Shown one piece after another: positions 1-14,506 of a DNA stretch of 64,000 nt (position 1 is its first letter; the number at the start of each line of letters is the position of its first letter). The position numbers and the translations under genes were made by a program. The notes under the pieces were generated by a model that saw nothing but the letters and a program-made list of their open reading frames with translations, was not told where the DNA came from and made no database searches. Origin of the DNA: Leptasterias polaris (taxonomy: Eukaryota > Echinodermata > Asteroidea > Forcipulatida > Asteriidae); contig JAZGTN010000170.1 in NCBI GenBank assembly GCA_037783415.1, forward strand, positions 1,779,501 through 1,843,500, read 5' to 3'.

Positions 1-959
1 GGGCGTCCGCCCCGCCCACCCTAGTTACGGCCTTTGTGTACTTAATTATTGTATTGTGTAGGATAAGTATGTGTTATTATGCTTGGCAGATGTTATGCTT
101 TGATCTTGGCGTGCACACATTTCCTTTCTAACGAAAGATACAAGGTCTGCCCCAAGGTTCGCTCTAAATTGAAAGTAAGAGAAACAAAGTCAGAAGCGCT
201 GGTATAAAAAAATCTAGAACATTATATTTCGTGACCATCAGATGCACAGAAGAAAAATATTCAATAAATAGCACGAAAACAGATTTAGCCTCCATCAGAC
301 CTCGTCTGCTTCCAGGAAAAAAGTTTTCGCTCGGCCTTTCCCATTTCAATTATTCTTAATGCTTTAAGTCAACACAATGTAGGGCCAAGCAATTTAGATG
401 TATTACGCGGCAAGCGAGATAAAGAGTTTAAGCTTCTAGGAGATGATTTTTTTTTTGAAAATGTAAAGTCTTCCTCAATATTTTCCAAGGCTCCTGTCAC
501 AATGTTGCAAGATTTTGAAAGACGCTTGCGTTGCTGATTTCATAAAAACCGTCGGTCGGGGAAATCATCAAAGAGCTAGACTTGTGGTGGACAAGTCGTT
601 GAATCTTTGTGTAGTAACGGCTCTCACGAGACTATACTGCTCTCGCGACTATAAATACTGCCTCGACTACCCTATATGTTATAAATAAGCCTACGCATCT
701 ATACGCGTAAATACGTAGTACATTTTTACGGTTGTTATAGGCAGCAACATGATACCGCTTGAACGAGTCCATCATCTGAGGGTAGTAATATTTTGAAAAT
801 TTATTGTACAAAAACTGATCGAGTTTTTACACATTTACATTGTATTTTATTTATATATATATATTTTTTGTCTTTCGGTTGTTTGTGTGCTTGTTTGTTG
901 TTGTTATTGTCGTCGTCGTTGTTGTTATGTTTTTGTTTTTTTTGTTGTTGTTTTTGTTT

Positions 960-997
960 GGGGGGTGGGGGGGGTTTGGGGGTTGGGGGCTGGGGGG
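960..997 (+). repeat. G-run tract with G-quadruplex potential
   Basis: Five runs of 5-8 G are separated by one to three bases (T, TTT, TT, CT) directly after a T-rich, TTG-rich low-complexity stretch. This fits the classical intramolecular G-quadruplex pattern. Whether it folds or matters in vivo cannot be told from sequence. Confidence 0.6.
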
Positions 998-2109
998 AAT
1001 ATTGTTAACTGTTTCAGTAAATTAATAGTTTAATAGTTTAACAAAATAAAGCCTATAGTGACCATATTTGAGGTGTTAACGTTGCCTCAAAACAAATATT
1101 AAAAAACAAATAAATAAAATTAAAAATCTACTGTGTACACTTATCATGATCTGCTAGAGGTCCGTCCATCGATATGTTTTTGCTGGTACAGATGATAGCA
1201 GTCATTTTGTATTAACATAACGGCTTTCAGCAACAAAATGCAGTCAGTTCTTTTCTTATTTTTCAAGTTATGCATACCTTGCCCTTAGGCCTACTCATAT
1301 GTTTTCAATCCATGCGTGGGTTATCGTTGATAAGTATTCACTCCAGCTCCATATATTATGGATGACTCAATTCTGTACAAATTATATTGTATATATTTTA
1401 TTCATGTAGTCCTACAGTTCGAAGAATTATAAATTTTGCAAAATTTACAAATCAGATGTTTCCGTATGAAATCAAGGCTGTGCACAAACCGCATTCAGGC
1501 TGTACAAGTCGTTTAAATGAGGCCACTGTCAGTCTAGTTGAGAGAGTATAATTATGTAGTCGCAAGAGCAGCGCTCTAGCTGAAGCAGCAGTCTTGGAAG
1601 AGTATGGGGAGGCATTACACTTATTACCGTGACAACAATTTAGCGACTTGTTCTCAAGTATATTAAAGGTCCGGTGTCGACAACGGTCGGCTCGTCTTAC
1701 TTTAATAAGGAGCATACTTTGGGGTCTTGACTTTATTCAGTCGTATTCATGGAGTTTTGTATAAATCTATGATCGTATAATGTTCAATCCCCGTGACAGT
1801 TTCCGTCTATCCGTGACAGGTTGCTGCTCGAAAGGGTGTTGTGTTTAATTTCAAACCTGGCTTCTAAAAGCGAATATAAAAAGACATAACATTTATATAA
1901 TAGCGAATAATAATAATAATACAAAATTAATATATTGGGTCGGATTGAAATAAATTAAGTATAAAACTATAACAGAAACCGCACATTATCGGTTGGTCAC
2001 CTATTAGATACATCTCACGATGTTTTCACATAGTGAATCCACACTGATCAGACACATAGTATTTCCTAGACATGTGCTCCTACAGTGTGTTAACACAGCG
2101 AATTCGGCA

Positions 2110-2340
2110 CTAGACCATAGTGTCATTTAAAGTGTGTCTACAGTGGGCCAAGGCACAGTGTCATCTCATTTAAAGTGTGCCCAAAGTGGGCTAAGTCACT
2201 GTGTCATCTTCTTCACAGTGTGTCCACAGTGTGTCAAGTCACAGTGTCATCTTCTTCACAGTGTGTCCACAGTAGTTACAGTCACAGTGTCATGTTCTAC
2301 ACAGTGTGTCCACAGTGGGCCAAGTCACAACGTCATAAGC
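2110..2340. repeat. Degenerate CACAGTG minisatellite
   Basis: The words CACAGTGT, GTGTCCACAGTG and AAGTCACAGTGTCAT recur with a spacing of roughly 45-50 bp over about 230 bp. The units have drifted and no TIR or coding role is evident. A short open frame runs through it only because the unit lacks stop codons. Confidence 0.6.
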
Positions 2341-2689
2341 ATACACATCTTGATAAATCGTAGGATCACAATGCATGAACACACTGTGATGTTTATGGGA
2401 CATTTTCGACTCACTGAATACGATATATACATATAGTGAATGAGCGAGATAGAGATTAAATAAATACAATGCAACGTGATAACAATTTACTTTTTAGGTG
2501 TTCGGGCACACAGCCCGTAACACCTCTTGTTTTTGTTCCGGTTTTTTTTCTTACTTTTTAATACTTCTTATTCTTCTTCTTATCCCCTGCGATTGTCCGC
2601 TAACAAAAGCACACTTCCCAAGCTCGTATAAACTTGAAATTTCTACCATAGTTAGATATCCATTAGGAGACGAAACCGTTTCATTTACG

Positions 2690-3320
2690 TCATGATGACG
2701 TCATCAGGTGTCAAATTACAAGGTTTTTAGAAGAAAAAAAAATTAATCTTTGAAAATCTGTAACAAATCACACTTAAGAGACCGGCGGTTGTTTTATGCG
2801 GGATCATACTTAGGTCATATAGGTCTTTATTTTTTGTCGTGTGCGTGACCTCACATGACCTCTACTTCCGGTCGTAACATGAAGAAACAGGAAGTGCCTT
2901 GTAATTTAAAAGTGGCACACTTTTTGAAGTTTTTTTTAACGGTGTTATAGTCGAGCAAGAGTCTGGTTTAACAAAAAAAGACAAATGACGTCATAAAAGT
3001 CAAGAGCGCCCTCTAGCGGCAGGTTGAAAACAATTAAAAATGCACTTTTCCTAGATGTCTGTGGCGAAGTTTCAGATAATCGTTTCGAAATTGGTATACA
3101 TAATGACCTTCATGCAGACAACATATGTGTGAAGTTTTAGATTGATGACGTCATCGTGTGTCACGTGGTATTGCCTTAAAGGTTTACTTTTTGAAGCCGT
3201 GTATTTACAAAACCACAAGATCGACTGAGTTGAAACTTGGCATGTTGAAAGACAGTGATATTGACTATTTAAATCTAAAGAGAAAACATGATGACGTCAT
3301 TCCTTTTTTTTATACAAATA
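2690..3320. repeat. Dispersed repeat family with TGACGTCA palindromes (copy 1)
   Basis: This AT-rich block holds four perfect TGACGTCA octamers at 2696-2703, 2986-2993, 3146-3153 and 3292-3299. It also carries phrases such as CGTCATCAGGTGTCAAATTAC and tracts about vertebrate-type 'GACCTNNACTTCCGG' and 'AACAGGAAG'. The same phrases recur near 41670-42080, so this is a dispersed repeat rather than a unique regulatory region. The family is not one I can name. Confidence 0.5.
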
Positions 3321-3377
3321 TTTGAAATATTGACCAATTATTACGGGTATTTATTGACCCGCTGTCAAACCACGGGC

Positions 3378-3438
3378 TACACACACACTACGCGAACTAA
3401 ACCAGTTTACTGTTTTGTTATCACGTAGTGTGTGTGTA
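3378..3438. repeat. Perfect 15-bp inverted repeat with 31-nt spacer
   Basis: The arm at 3378-3392 (TACACACACACTACG) has its exact reverse complement at 3424-3438. It could extrude a hairpin, or it could be the termini of a tiny foldback element. No flanking duplication is clear. Confidence 0.55.
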
Positions 3439-4367
3439 TACGTTGAGCAAATCATCCGCAAGGTTCAAAGTCCATCAAACATGCTTGTGGTCTAGTCTCT
3501 GTTCAAGGTTCGCGCAACCTGCTTTTGACAATACGCTTTGTTAGTCTCTAAAACAGCCGTCCATGCAAACCTCGTTAACAAGCAAATGCTGTGCTTTCGA
3601 TCGTGTGCTTTTTAAAACTTTTGCTAAAGCTGGTGGTGCTATATCAAATTATGGTCATGCTTTTACCACGCTCTGTGGCATTATTGGCTTGCTCTGTGAC
3701 AGATCGGCTCGTTTTAGTCTACGCAAACACCAATGTGAGCATTTTTGTTGGCCAACAAAGACACACTTTGAGTCGTGCGTAGCGCGTACACGCGTGCACT
3801 TTTCCATTGTTTTTCATCAATGATGGTGGTCAATGACGTGGTCAATTTGCTTTGATTTGCTGTAAAACGTTAATCGGTGACAGGGTACGCTGAATATAAG
3901 GCATTTCATCACTAAGGTGACAAAAGGAATTGTCGTGTGCTTATTAATACTAGCAGAAAACATGCGTATAACGTAACAACGATCTACAACCACGTTGCAA
4001 ATTTACAATAAATTTGCAATGTTGTGTTTTGCACTCGTGGGGCCCAATTTAATTATATTATGTACTGGAGCATTATTTTTGTGCTCCTATAGTAAATTGC
4101 AAGATTGAGCTCAAGCCGCGATATATTACATTTAATGCTTGTTTTCCTGATAAAAGACGTCATCAATTGTAACATGACTTCGACTTAAAGTTGCAGTTTT
4201 ACCAGATTTGTATACACAGTATTACAATTGCCTGGTCAAGCTTAAAACCAAATTGATGTATTCAAGCTGACAATGAGTAACATCCCATATTTGAACGTCA
4301 TGCCGAACACCTTGTTTTTGTTGTGTAACAAAAATTTAAGTCTAGTTTGTTTTTATTTCCCTTAAAG

Positions 4368-7300
4368 TTATTGTCATCAGTGTCGAGGGTAACCTCGTCC
4401 GTGATATAATGATAAGTGCCCATAGTTTGGGTATGGTATCCGGCGACTTCGTTTTCTTCAGCTATCACCCATTCAACCACTCCCATCTTGGCGACTACTC
4501 GTGGAATCAGGTGAGGACAAAACGAGAGTGAAAGAGGGGGTTGGATGAGAGAGAGAGAGGGGGGGAGAAAGAGAGAACTATAGTAAGAACGTTATTAGCA
4601 ACAGTAGGTTTACTCGCTCATTTTCTGCAAAAAACAGCCTATTTCACTTCCATCATGCATTCGTAAAAAGGCGATTTTACTTTTCGTAAATGAATGTTAG
4701 GCTAAACTTCACTTTGAGGCATGTGAATTTATACAGCATTATATTCATTTAAAATTATAAGGCGTTGATTTCAGCCTTGCAAAATGGCAGTCCGTTTAGC
4801 AAAGTAGGCACATCTAGAACAAAAGCTTTCTGCAAAAAACTGCTGCAATCTTGAAAGCTGGTCAGGTGGATTGTTAAATTGAACGTTTTTGTTTTGTTGT
4901 TTGTTTCCCTTTTTAATTGCATGACGCAAAAGAAGAAACAGCCTTGATTTTGACAATTTGGCTGAAGAAATATTCCTCATTGGAATGTAAAGATCCATTA
5001 GTTGTTGAAATCAAATGATGCCATGTTTTAAATACCCAGTTTTTCTCCCGATGGCCGAAAGTGAATCTAACATCGAACCATTGCACCCACATTAAAATGC
5101 AACACATGTTTGTATATGCGTTTCTCCAGCTCAAGAATAACGCTGGTGTAGATCGGTCATTTGGGTTGTGTCAATGCTTTAATATCAGTACATCAGAATA
5201 ACATCATAAACTAGTGTTCCCCCTGAAATTTAAGCTTCCCCCTCTTTTGTCCCCCTCCCCCACTGTGCACCGCCGCTGTATACGCCATTAAACTTCACTT
5301 TGTGTAGAACACATCGTGTCACTGGCTTATGACATTCTTCGACCCACATCCTTTTAATAACTTCCAGCATAGACTCTGTTTCGGACAAGCCTTATATTAT
5401 TCATGAGCGAGTATATGCATATGTCTGATAGTCTGGATAGATATTTTAGACTGTAAGGCATAGCAGGTCCATTCATTAGAGTTGTCAGACTTCTATAGAC
5501 TTTGTCACTGGCTTGGAGGTTAGGTAATGCTTTTACTTACCTACACTGACTCGACTCTATTCAATTCTATAGCCCCGAGAAGGAAGTTAATAATCCATAA
5601 ACCGGGCGTTAACAACCTGCTACGGCACTTTCCACGCCCTTTTATTACATTTTGACACTTTGGAAAGAGGGATGGAGAGTTTAAAGGAGCGTAATAATGG
5701 TTTACAATAGACGGAGCTCTGGAAGTGTTCCACGCGGAATCAAACTTAGTTCAAAGATATCCATTTTATGACCACATCTTAAGGGCTTCAATTCTATTTG
5801 CGTCTTGAGTTCCTTGCACTTTCACACTCATCCACTAAATCCCATAACACAGCAATCGAATGATATACCTGCTGAATTCCTTTTCAAAGACAAGTTTTTT
5901 GAAGTGCGTATTTATTTATTCCATTTATTTCCGTGATAGGCTCAACAACACTTAAAACATGTTTCCATTGGGGGCCCTGCATACGTTACTGCATTGTTTT
6001 ATTCGCACAATTTACTTTTACTACATGGTAAATTCATTCTAAATTTTAGCACAGACATAACGGTGGATTCACTATGCTTACTAAGTTTATTACCAAAATT
6101 GGATAAAAGGTAAATTAAAATGTTCGATGTCCCGAGACTAATGAGCCCCTAAAAGCACACGTAAAGAAAAAATTGAAAAGATATGAAAAATATTTCGTTC
6201 CCTCGAAATAATATTTAGATTGAACAAAACGAAGATTTTAAAGGAACGAAATAGAATTTCGAAGGATTGGAACGAAATAAAATTTCGTGGGAACGAAATA
6301 ATTTTATCTTTTCAGTTGTTTTTTCAATTGTCTTTTAAGGGGCTCCGTACAAGACAGCCAAACAGGAACAAATACTGGATCTAAGGTCTGCGGTTAGGGT
6401 TTGCTGTAGGGTGATTTCCGTGCATGATTTTAATTAGACCCAAGCATGTTCCATGTTCAGTATCAATAATGAATGATGGATTTTCTGCCAGACAAAAACA
6501 GATATTTACCCATTTCATTTCAGCGTGACACTCTGTCTTCTCAAATAAAACTGTCAGTTGATGTTATAACTTTGTCCAAAATTCTTGAAAAAATAGTTGC
6601 CGAGAACATCGTGGAGCACATTACACCTGTTGTGTGTGAAAATCAACACGGTTTTGTCCCTGGTCGCTCATGTGAAACAAACCTAGTTACAATGCTGTCT
6701 AATGCTTATCAATCATTAGATGAAAAAGCTCAGTGTGACATTATCTACACGGACTTTTCAAAAGCATTTGATACAGTCCAGCATGATCTGCTAATGCATA
6801 AGATCAGCAAATTTGGCATTTCTTGACATCTGTTCACCTGGATTAATAGTTATCTGACAGGTAGACTCCAACGGGTTGTTTTTAATGGCTGTTCCTCAAA
6901 CTGGCAACCCGTGACATCAGGTGTCCCACAGGGCTCTGTACTGGGTCCTTTGTTTTTTAATATGTTTGTGAATGACATTCCCCTTAATTTTAATCACTCT
7001 CAGAGTCTTTTATTTGCCGATGATTTGAAGCTGTTTCGCACGGTCAGGGCGCATTGTGATGCCCAACTGCTGCAGGAAGATTTGGGGAGGCTGTCTGCGT
7101 GGTCATCCACATGGAAATTGTCATTGAATCCCACCAAATGCAAATCACTTACTATTACTTTGAAAACCAAACCCATTGTGTTCAAGTATAGAATAGCCCA
7201 GTCGCAATTGGAAAGAGTAAAAACCCATAAAGATCTAGGTATTATTATTGACTCTAAGTTAACATTTTCTCCTCACATTGACTCCATTGTTGCCAAGGCA

Positions 7301-10300
7301 AACCGCATGCTTGGAATTTTTTGGCGCCATTGTAGAAGCTTAGATCTCAAGACTAAACAATTGCTGTACTGCTCCCTTGTCAGACCTAGTCTTGAATTCT
7401 CATCTGTTTCTTTCAACTCAATATCAGCCTCCCATGAAATTCGCATTGAACGCATCCAAAACAAATTCCTTCGCTTCCTTGGCAACAATGTAGACAACAC
7501 ACATATTGTTAATTTGTCTCCTCTTGATTCACTAAAGAAACGTAGACAGAGTCTGGATCTGACTTTTCTTTTCAAATGTGTGAACTCTTACTTTACCAGT
7601 AATCTGTTTTCCCTTTTTCCCCTGAAGATTCCCCGCCCCAACCTTCGGCATCCTGACCTGTTTTACGTTCCAAACAATAAAGTCAATGCCACTAAAAACG
7701 GTTTTATTCATCGTCTGTCCTCTAATTACAACAGAATTACCCATTCAAATCCCAGTATTGACATTTTCCACCTCACCCTTCCTGCCTTCAAACATAAAAT
7801 CAATGAAATCTTGTGATTTTTTTATCTGAAGGGGGAGGTCGGGTCCAGAGTGTAACTTATGTTATAACTTTTTATTTATTTTTTTGATGTAAGAACTGTT
7901 CACCATTTTAATCTCTGTCTTGTTTTGTTTGTTTAAATAATTTTATTGTGCTATTTTATGTAATTTAATGTTTTTATCCATCCTGTTATTGGCGCTCGCG
8001 CTGTTGGATGTGGCTGAAATAAAATTAAAATAAAATAAATAAAATAAAGTCACTTTCTTTGTATTATCTTTTTATAATCTGTAATTTGTATAACGTTTTT
8101 GAAGTCTTTCATTGTCGGTGATATTGTAAGGGAGTTATACTTTTGATGATGTACATGCGTTGATTTTAACACACAGTCAGAGTATGTCATGGGAAAGTTA
8201 TTTGGCTTTAGGGTCATCGAAATGTTTTCCTTTGAATAGAATAGTTGGAAACACAAGCTACAAAATACAACTAGAATTTCTAAAGGACGAATCTGCAATG
8301 GCTTTACAAATCGAGAAGCACTTACCAAGCGTCACTGAATCGGACAGCAGTGCCAGCACCATCAACCTATTACTATAAGGTTTTATACGGCAACGGGGTG
8401 AGGGCACTTGGATGCAAAAAGTGGAAAAGGAAAATTCTTGACATAATTAAATCACACACTTTGTATCATTATCTGGTATCGCTTTTGTGGTTCCTCTATA
8501 GGGAGATGAACACGACGAGAACCTGAAGTTTGCGTATCGAAACTTGATGTTCGTCCGCATTTTTGAGCCGACAACCAAAGACTACGATGAGTTCCATCGC
8601 AAGTTGAGGAGTCGACGGCTGGAAAGATATAATAAAACAGACAATGATGTAGGTCACACAAAGCGGGGGAAAAAATGATATTCAAAACCCCCTTTTTAAG
8701 GCTGCGTGTAGGCCTACGCACTCTATAAGCGCTCCGTTCTGTGTCAGTCTGGCATAGAAACGTTTTTTTTTTTTTTTTTTTTTAAATCTGTAACTTGGAC
8801 TCTGCGTAAGTTTGACCCATTTCGGTGTTATTTTGACAAAGACTCTCTGGTTCAAATCAGGCATTACATGCCTATACTACTTAACCGAGACCAACAGGGT
8901 GTTGAGCATAATGTGTTTGATTTTCCTAGACCGTGGAAAGATCCTAGTAAATTACTTAAGGGAGTTGGGGTGTAATGAAAAAGGGTGTTCGATTCAAAAG
9001 ATATAGGTTCTGGGTTTTTGTATCCTTGTTTTCTTAATGCTCCATCATAATTTTGAGCCTTTAAATTTTGTTTTACTCAAATCTGTTCATAGGCTGCATG
9101 ATACACTCTACAAACTACAGGGTCAGAATGGATGCCATTCGGGTCCTGGGGCCCGACCAATTTCTGTGTCAGTATGGCCCGGACAATTTTTTCTGGTTTT
9201 AAACTTGGACTCTGCGTCAGTTTGACCCATTTTGGTGTGATTTTGACACAGTTTAAGATCAGGCCCCACGTGATCCGGAATCCAGGTCAATTCTGATCCG
9301 GGAGTTTTTAGAACGTATACCTCCTGTTTTATAGACCTTTCCATTGTTGATACACAAACCGTACTGGATAGCATGGACGGCCGAATACCAGTATAACATT
9401 CAATTGTGTTAACAAATATTTTAACCAGAATCAACATTGTCTGTAAACTTTCAATTACATAAAATACCTCAACACTTTTTGAATATTTTGTGTAGCATTG
9501 TTACAAACAATTTTTTTAATTATTTTTTGGGGGCATGTTTGGCTTACCATCATTTTCGAACCTTGACGTTGCAATAGAAAGGTCTATAAAGATAAGGTTA
9601 ACACAGAATGAGTCCAGCGACCTTATTTATGGCCACGTTGAATCAATAACAGACATTTTATTGTCCATACTTTTATAACTTGTTAACAATAATGACAATG
9701 ACAGAAACGTCAACAAATTTACATAGAGTTGTGACACAATTTAACAAACAGAAACCTAAAGAAATGGGAGGGGAAACAAAAGAAAACGTGGTAATGTCAC
9801 AAACACAATGTTGCATCGAGAGTTCAACGTTTGCGATATCCTTTAGGATTGCTCTATTTATGTTATTATACTTTTTTCCAGGGAGATGTCTTCGCCAGTT
9901 CCTTCCATGATGCTTTGATTCTGTACTCGCTTGCTATCAATGAGACGCTACACGAGGGTGGTGACATCCGGGATGGTCTAGCACTGCGGAAGAAGATGTG
10001 GAACCGAACATTCAAAGGTATAGAATGTAATAACCCTAAACATAAACCCCTTCAAAATTCATTGCGGTTTTTTGTTGTATTCTGTTGGACTGATGACTGC
10101 ACTGTATAACTGACCATGCTTTGCATGGGGGCATGCATTATAGGCCTATACCACTTAATCGAGACCAACATGGTGTTGTGCATAATGTGTTTGATTTTTC
10201 TTAGACTGAGGAAAGATCCTAGTAAATAACTTAAGTTGAGGGAGGTTTGGGTGTAATGAAAAAGATTTCTCAATTCAAAGGTTCGGGTAGTTTATATATT

Positions 10301-13300
10301 TGTTTTCTTATTTCTTTATCACTTTTTGAGCCTTGAAGTATTACCAAACTCCGTGTGTGAGAAACCAGTCATAGGATTACTTTATGTATATACTGCAACC
10401 TTACCGTACAACTCATGCGTAGACCCACTTGTACAAAACAATACCCAAAGTCACGTTTAATTCGAACCATCCACATTGAAGGCTTTGTTTCATCATGTAG
10501 TGGAGGTCTAAATGGGCCATTACTTTATTTGTACACCGCAACCATACTGCACCACTCCTGTGTATATTGTGCAAAAGTAATACACGAAGTCACGTTTAAT
10601 TCGAATTATCCACATTGAGGGCTTTGTTACATCATGTAGAGGAGGTCTAAATGGGCCATTCAGAATAATTAATGTCTGTCAGAGTCAATTCATTGGTATT
10701 CCTTAAAATTCATTAATGTTCTTTTTCTTTTGATCTGACATATTTTAAATTCCGCAAACCGGCGGTTTGCAAATAGTTCACATATTCTTTCGCGAGATCC
10801 CGCAATTTCCTTTCTATATCTCCAGATTCGAGTGCGCAGGAAACGCCCCGTTTAACCTACTTTTAGTTATGCATAGTTACTCGCGCGCCACCCATAACTT
10901 TGGTCATGGTAATTCGTAACCCCTTTTTAGGCTAAGGCTTTTGTGTTTGTTCATGGTCACATTAATGAGTAAAACAGAGTTAATGTGGAGTGGGGAAATA
11001 AGTTGGGAATGTCAGAAAGCAATGTGAGCTTGAGAGAGAGAGGACGTGCCTTATGAGTTCGATTAGGTTGCCAACCATACCCAACAGGCGAGTGGATACA
11101 GCCACCGTATAGGTATTGGGCCGGCCAATCAAAGTTACGGCCGAGAGCACTTATGGTAAAACCACGTCAGATGTTGACCAATCTCTACGGCAACGGCAGC
11201 CTGAGGCCAATCTCCCCTCCAATTACGGTAAGTTTATTACGTTTTACGAAAGTTAAAACTAAAAATAGTTTGATAAAATGTATGCTGTAGAATGTTAGGG
11301 ACAAATCCCTCAAAATGCTAAATGCCCAGAAGTAATGGAAACGTCTAGAGTTGTACGAAGTATAGTTGCGAAATTAGTTATCGCTGTTTATAATTGATAA
11401 CTCAACTGTTAGATGATTTGGTTAATTTCATTTATAGATGACCAATTAACCCCTGGATACGACGACCCCCTCAGTGCCAAATTATGACCGGATCGTAGAG
11501 ACGACCACAGCAGGGACAGGGACAGGGACAGTTGTCAGTCGTTGGACAAGGTTCATCCACCCTCAAGACGGAGGTCCTCCGAGGAAGGTTGAACGACATA
11601 ATGTAGTATATTGATTTAAAATTATTGCGACTTAATGCTTGAAGCCAAATCGGCAGCATTTCAGCATTAGGAATGTTTATTTAGTGTACGTTTGCCTGAA
11701 GGCTTGAGAACTTCATACAATCGTAAGAAATGGCGCATTATTCTATTCTATTGTAAGTTATGTACGCCAGTTCACGGTCAATAGAAAGTGACTGTCAGTA
11801 GTGTCTGATGTAATTCCAAGGAAGAAACCTACGGAATCCAACGAAGGTTTATTGAAGAACACTTACTAAATATATTTTATTTAAGCTAAATTATTCACCA
11901 GAAGTTCCTCTGTTAGTGTTGGAGTTACAACCCCAACCCAAATTGAGGAAGCCACCATATTAATTTCAATTCTGATTATTTGTAAATATTGTAAATACCA
12001 CCCAATTGTTTAATAAGAATTCAGTTTGAATTTACATCTGTGTCAAGTGAATATTATTTGTGTCCGTCTTATGCTAACATACGATTATTGTCACTTAGCC
12101 TGACAATGTCAAACAAATTTCGATCTTTTTCGAATTTGGTTTAACCCACTATCTACACCAAATTTTGATTTTTATAATGTTGACAGACTATTTAATATAC
12201 CCTATACACTAATGAACAAACTAGCGCCTCAATGAAGCAGATATTTGTTTATCAACGCTCTCCCAGTTTAGTAGTTTTATATGAGTTTTCTTGTCTTCAA
12301 ACATGGAACTTTGTAGTGAAGACAGAAGAGGAAATTTGTGTCATTAGGCATGGAGGTCAGTTACGTTAATGGAACAAGGTTGATTGATAACATTGGACAG
12401 CACAGACGCGATAAATGATCTGGAAGGCCGATATTTATTTGAGTTTGTTACCTTATTTTTATTTATTTATTAAAATTTTATTCTGAATTTCGATTTCCAG
12501 TTGATTTTCGTGACCCATAAACCCACATCTTCGGGGAAAAAACAAAACTTCTGAATGGCACTTTAAGCTAGGACGATTAATTCGCAAATTAGCAAACGGA
12601 CAGATCATCAGTTACAAGCATTAAATAACGTTGTCAATTATAATAATTGATGACTGGTGCCGCACTATTGTCAGTCAGGCCACACATTTAATGCCAATGC
12701 AACCTTTTGAAACATTTTCTAGTAAGCCATCATTTTTAATTCATGTAGCGAGGCGATTCGATGTCATTTTTTTCTATAGGTATTGGCGGTGACGTCGTAA
12801 TGACGGAAGATGGTGACAGAGTTGCTTCGTATTCCCTGTGGGATATGACTGACGCAGGAATGGGATCGTATCAGGTAATAAATAGGGGGTGGGAGGGTTG
12901 ATTGATTGATTCATTATTTAGGCTGTGTTCATCCAGTGCACGTTGTATAGCCTTCCTCATGAAAACGACATTCATTTCTATTTTTCGCTGTTTTAGTCCG
13001 AACTGTTCCTGCACACAATCTAATGTTATCCCTCGTTCTTCTTCTGTATCTGTGCCTCTTAGTCTCGTTGTCCATTTGGTGTCTGTTCTTCGGACAGCGT
13101 TTTCATCACATCTTCATTTATACTGTTTCATTTTCCTTATGTGTGTATAAAACTCCAGTTTAACTTCGTATCATTTTGTCTCTCCCCAGGCTAGTGTTTA
13201 TTATTCGAATCGCACATGCAGAAAACCTTTTTATAATAAACCGGTCCAGTGATAACTCCACAGGAAACACAACAAAAAATGTAATGTGGATTTTGTTAAC

Positions 13301-14506
13301 ACCCAATTTAATTGTGTTTTTAACATAAGTAATTTGCATTTAACAAAACGGGCTTTGTCAAAGATAAATATCACAAACTGCCAGAAAGTGTCTTGTGGGA
13401 GTTACTTAGACCATTAATCCCCCGTCTTCTTCTTTATCTGTGAGTGCGTGGCCACTCCATTAGTCATGTTGTCCACCTGATGTATTTTATTCGGGAAGCG
13501 TTTTCATCACATCTTCATTTATACTGTTTCAAATTCCTTATGATGCGTGTATACAACTCCAGTTTAACTTCGTGTTTCCCCACATTTGTGACCCTGTTTC
13601 TCAAGAAGATATGAATCATTTTGTCTCTACCCAGGCTATATTGATTTACTATACGGAAAACAGTGTTTATTATTCGAATCGCACATGCAGAAAACATCTT
13701 ATAATAAACCGGTCCATTGATAACTCCACAGGAAACACAACAATTCAAAAGTAAAGTGTATTTTGTTAATACTCAATTTAACTGTGTTAACTTAAGTAAT
13801 TTGATTTTCACAAAATAAGCTTTGTCAAAGATAAATATCACAAATTGCCAGAAAGTGTGTTGTGCCACTTACTTAGACCGTTAATGCCGATCAAATTGAA
13901 GTACACAGCACCACACGGGCCAGGCAGGCCTTGGAAGGCTATACATAACGATTGGCACCTTCCCTTCTCCCACTACCCCCCTCCTGCCTCACTGTATACG
14001 CATCAACACTAATACCCTTCTCGAAATGAACTATCAGAACGCTCTCAAATTCCCCATCGTACTTCCCTAACAAGTGTTTCAAGGGATATGGGTTTGCTAT
14101 ATGGTGTCATCGTGCCCCGCCATTCACCTCGTACACCTGGGTTCGAATCCCACCTCCGACGCTGCCTCGTATACGGATTGGGTTTTCAGAACTATACCTG
14201 ATTTTGGTTGATTGTTTGGGGTGTTTTTTTATTATTCTTCTACATGTATCTTCAGGCACATATGGTTTACAGTACAAGTCGTTTTTTATCCATTGATATC
14301 CTTTTTTAAGATTTAAACTACAACACAAGGGAAACACCGGATATTTATTTTATTCAATCATTTGTAGGCTGTTGCGCATTATGGACTTTCTAAGGAAGTG
14401 ATATTTACCTCAGAGGCCGGCCCAAGTGAAATCTTCGGCGGTGTTGTTCCCCCAGATGTTCCCAAGTGTGGCCTTTACAATGAAAACATATCCTGCAAAC
14501 AAAAAG
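4368..14506 (+). CDS. Gene 1 ectodomain exons 2-6 (ANF-receptor domain, C-terminal part)
   Basis: These five exons complete the periplasmic-binding-protein-type ligand-binding region. Exon 2 (4368-4510, phase 1 start) carries [10 protein letters not shown] and [10 protein letters not shown], the usual A-H-x-L-G-M helix and strand. Exon 3 (8502-8648) opens [12 protein letters not shown]. Exon 4 (9882-10017) has [18 protein letters not shown] and MWNRTF, including an N-E-T sequon. Exon 5 (12780-12874) has [12 protein letters not shown]. Exon 6 (14368-14506) ends with a juxtamembrane cysteine pair (P-K-C-G-L-Y-N-E ... S-C) typical of NPR-type receptors. Exon 4 is almost identical to exon 4 of gene 2, while exons 2, 3, 5 and 6 are clearly diverged. 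Confidence 0.9.

Larger units (their letters stand above)
1..4367. other. Non-coding, repeat-rich DNA 5' of cyclase gene 1 exon 2
   Basis: I see no coding exon here on either strand. The open frames are short and low-complexity. No segment resembles the signal peptide plus N-terminal ligand-binding lobe expected as exon 1 of the gene beginning at 4368. Because exon 2 begins in phase 1 and needs such an exon, this stretch is probably intron 1 of cyclase gene 1 or contains its untranslated upstream DNA. It includes a T/G-rich low-complexity tract (about 840-1000), a CACAGTG minisatellite, a dispersed repeat rich in TGACGTCA, a 15-bp inverted repeat, and a GA-rich purine tract near 4540-4576. 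Confidence 0.6.

Noticed and set aside
793..1025. Short frames rich in Phe, Leu, Val and Gly
   Set aside because: Low-complexity T/G tract only.
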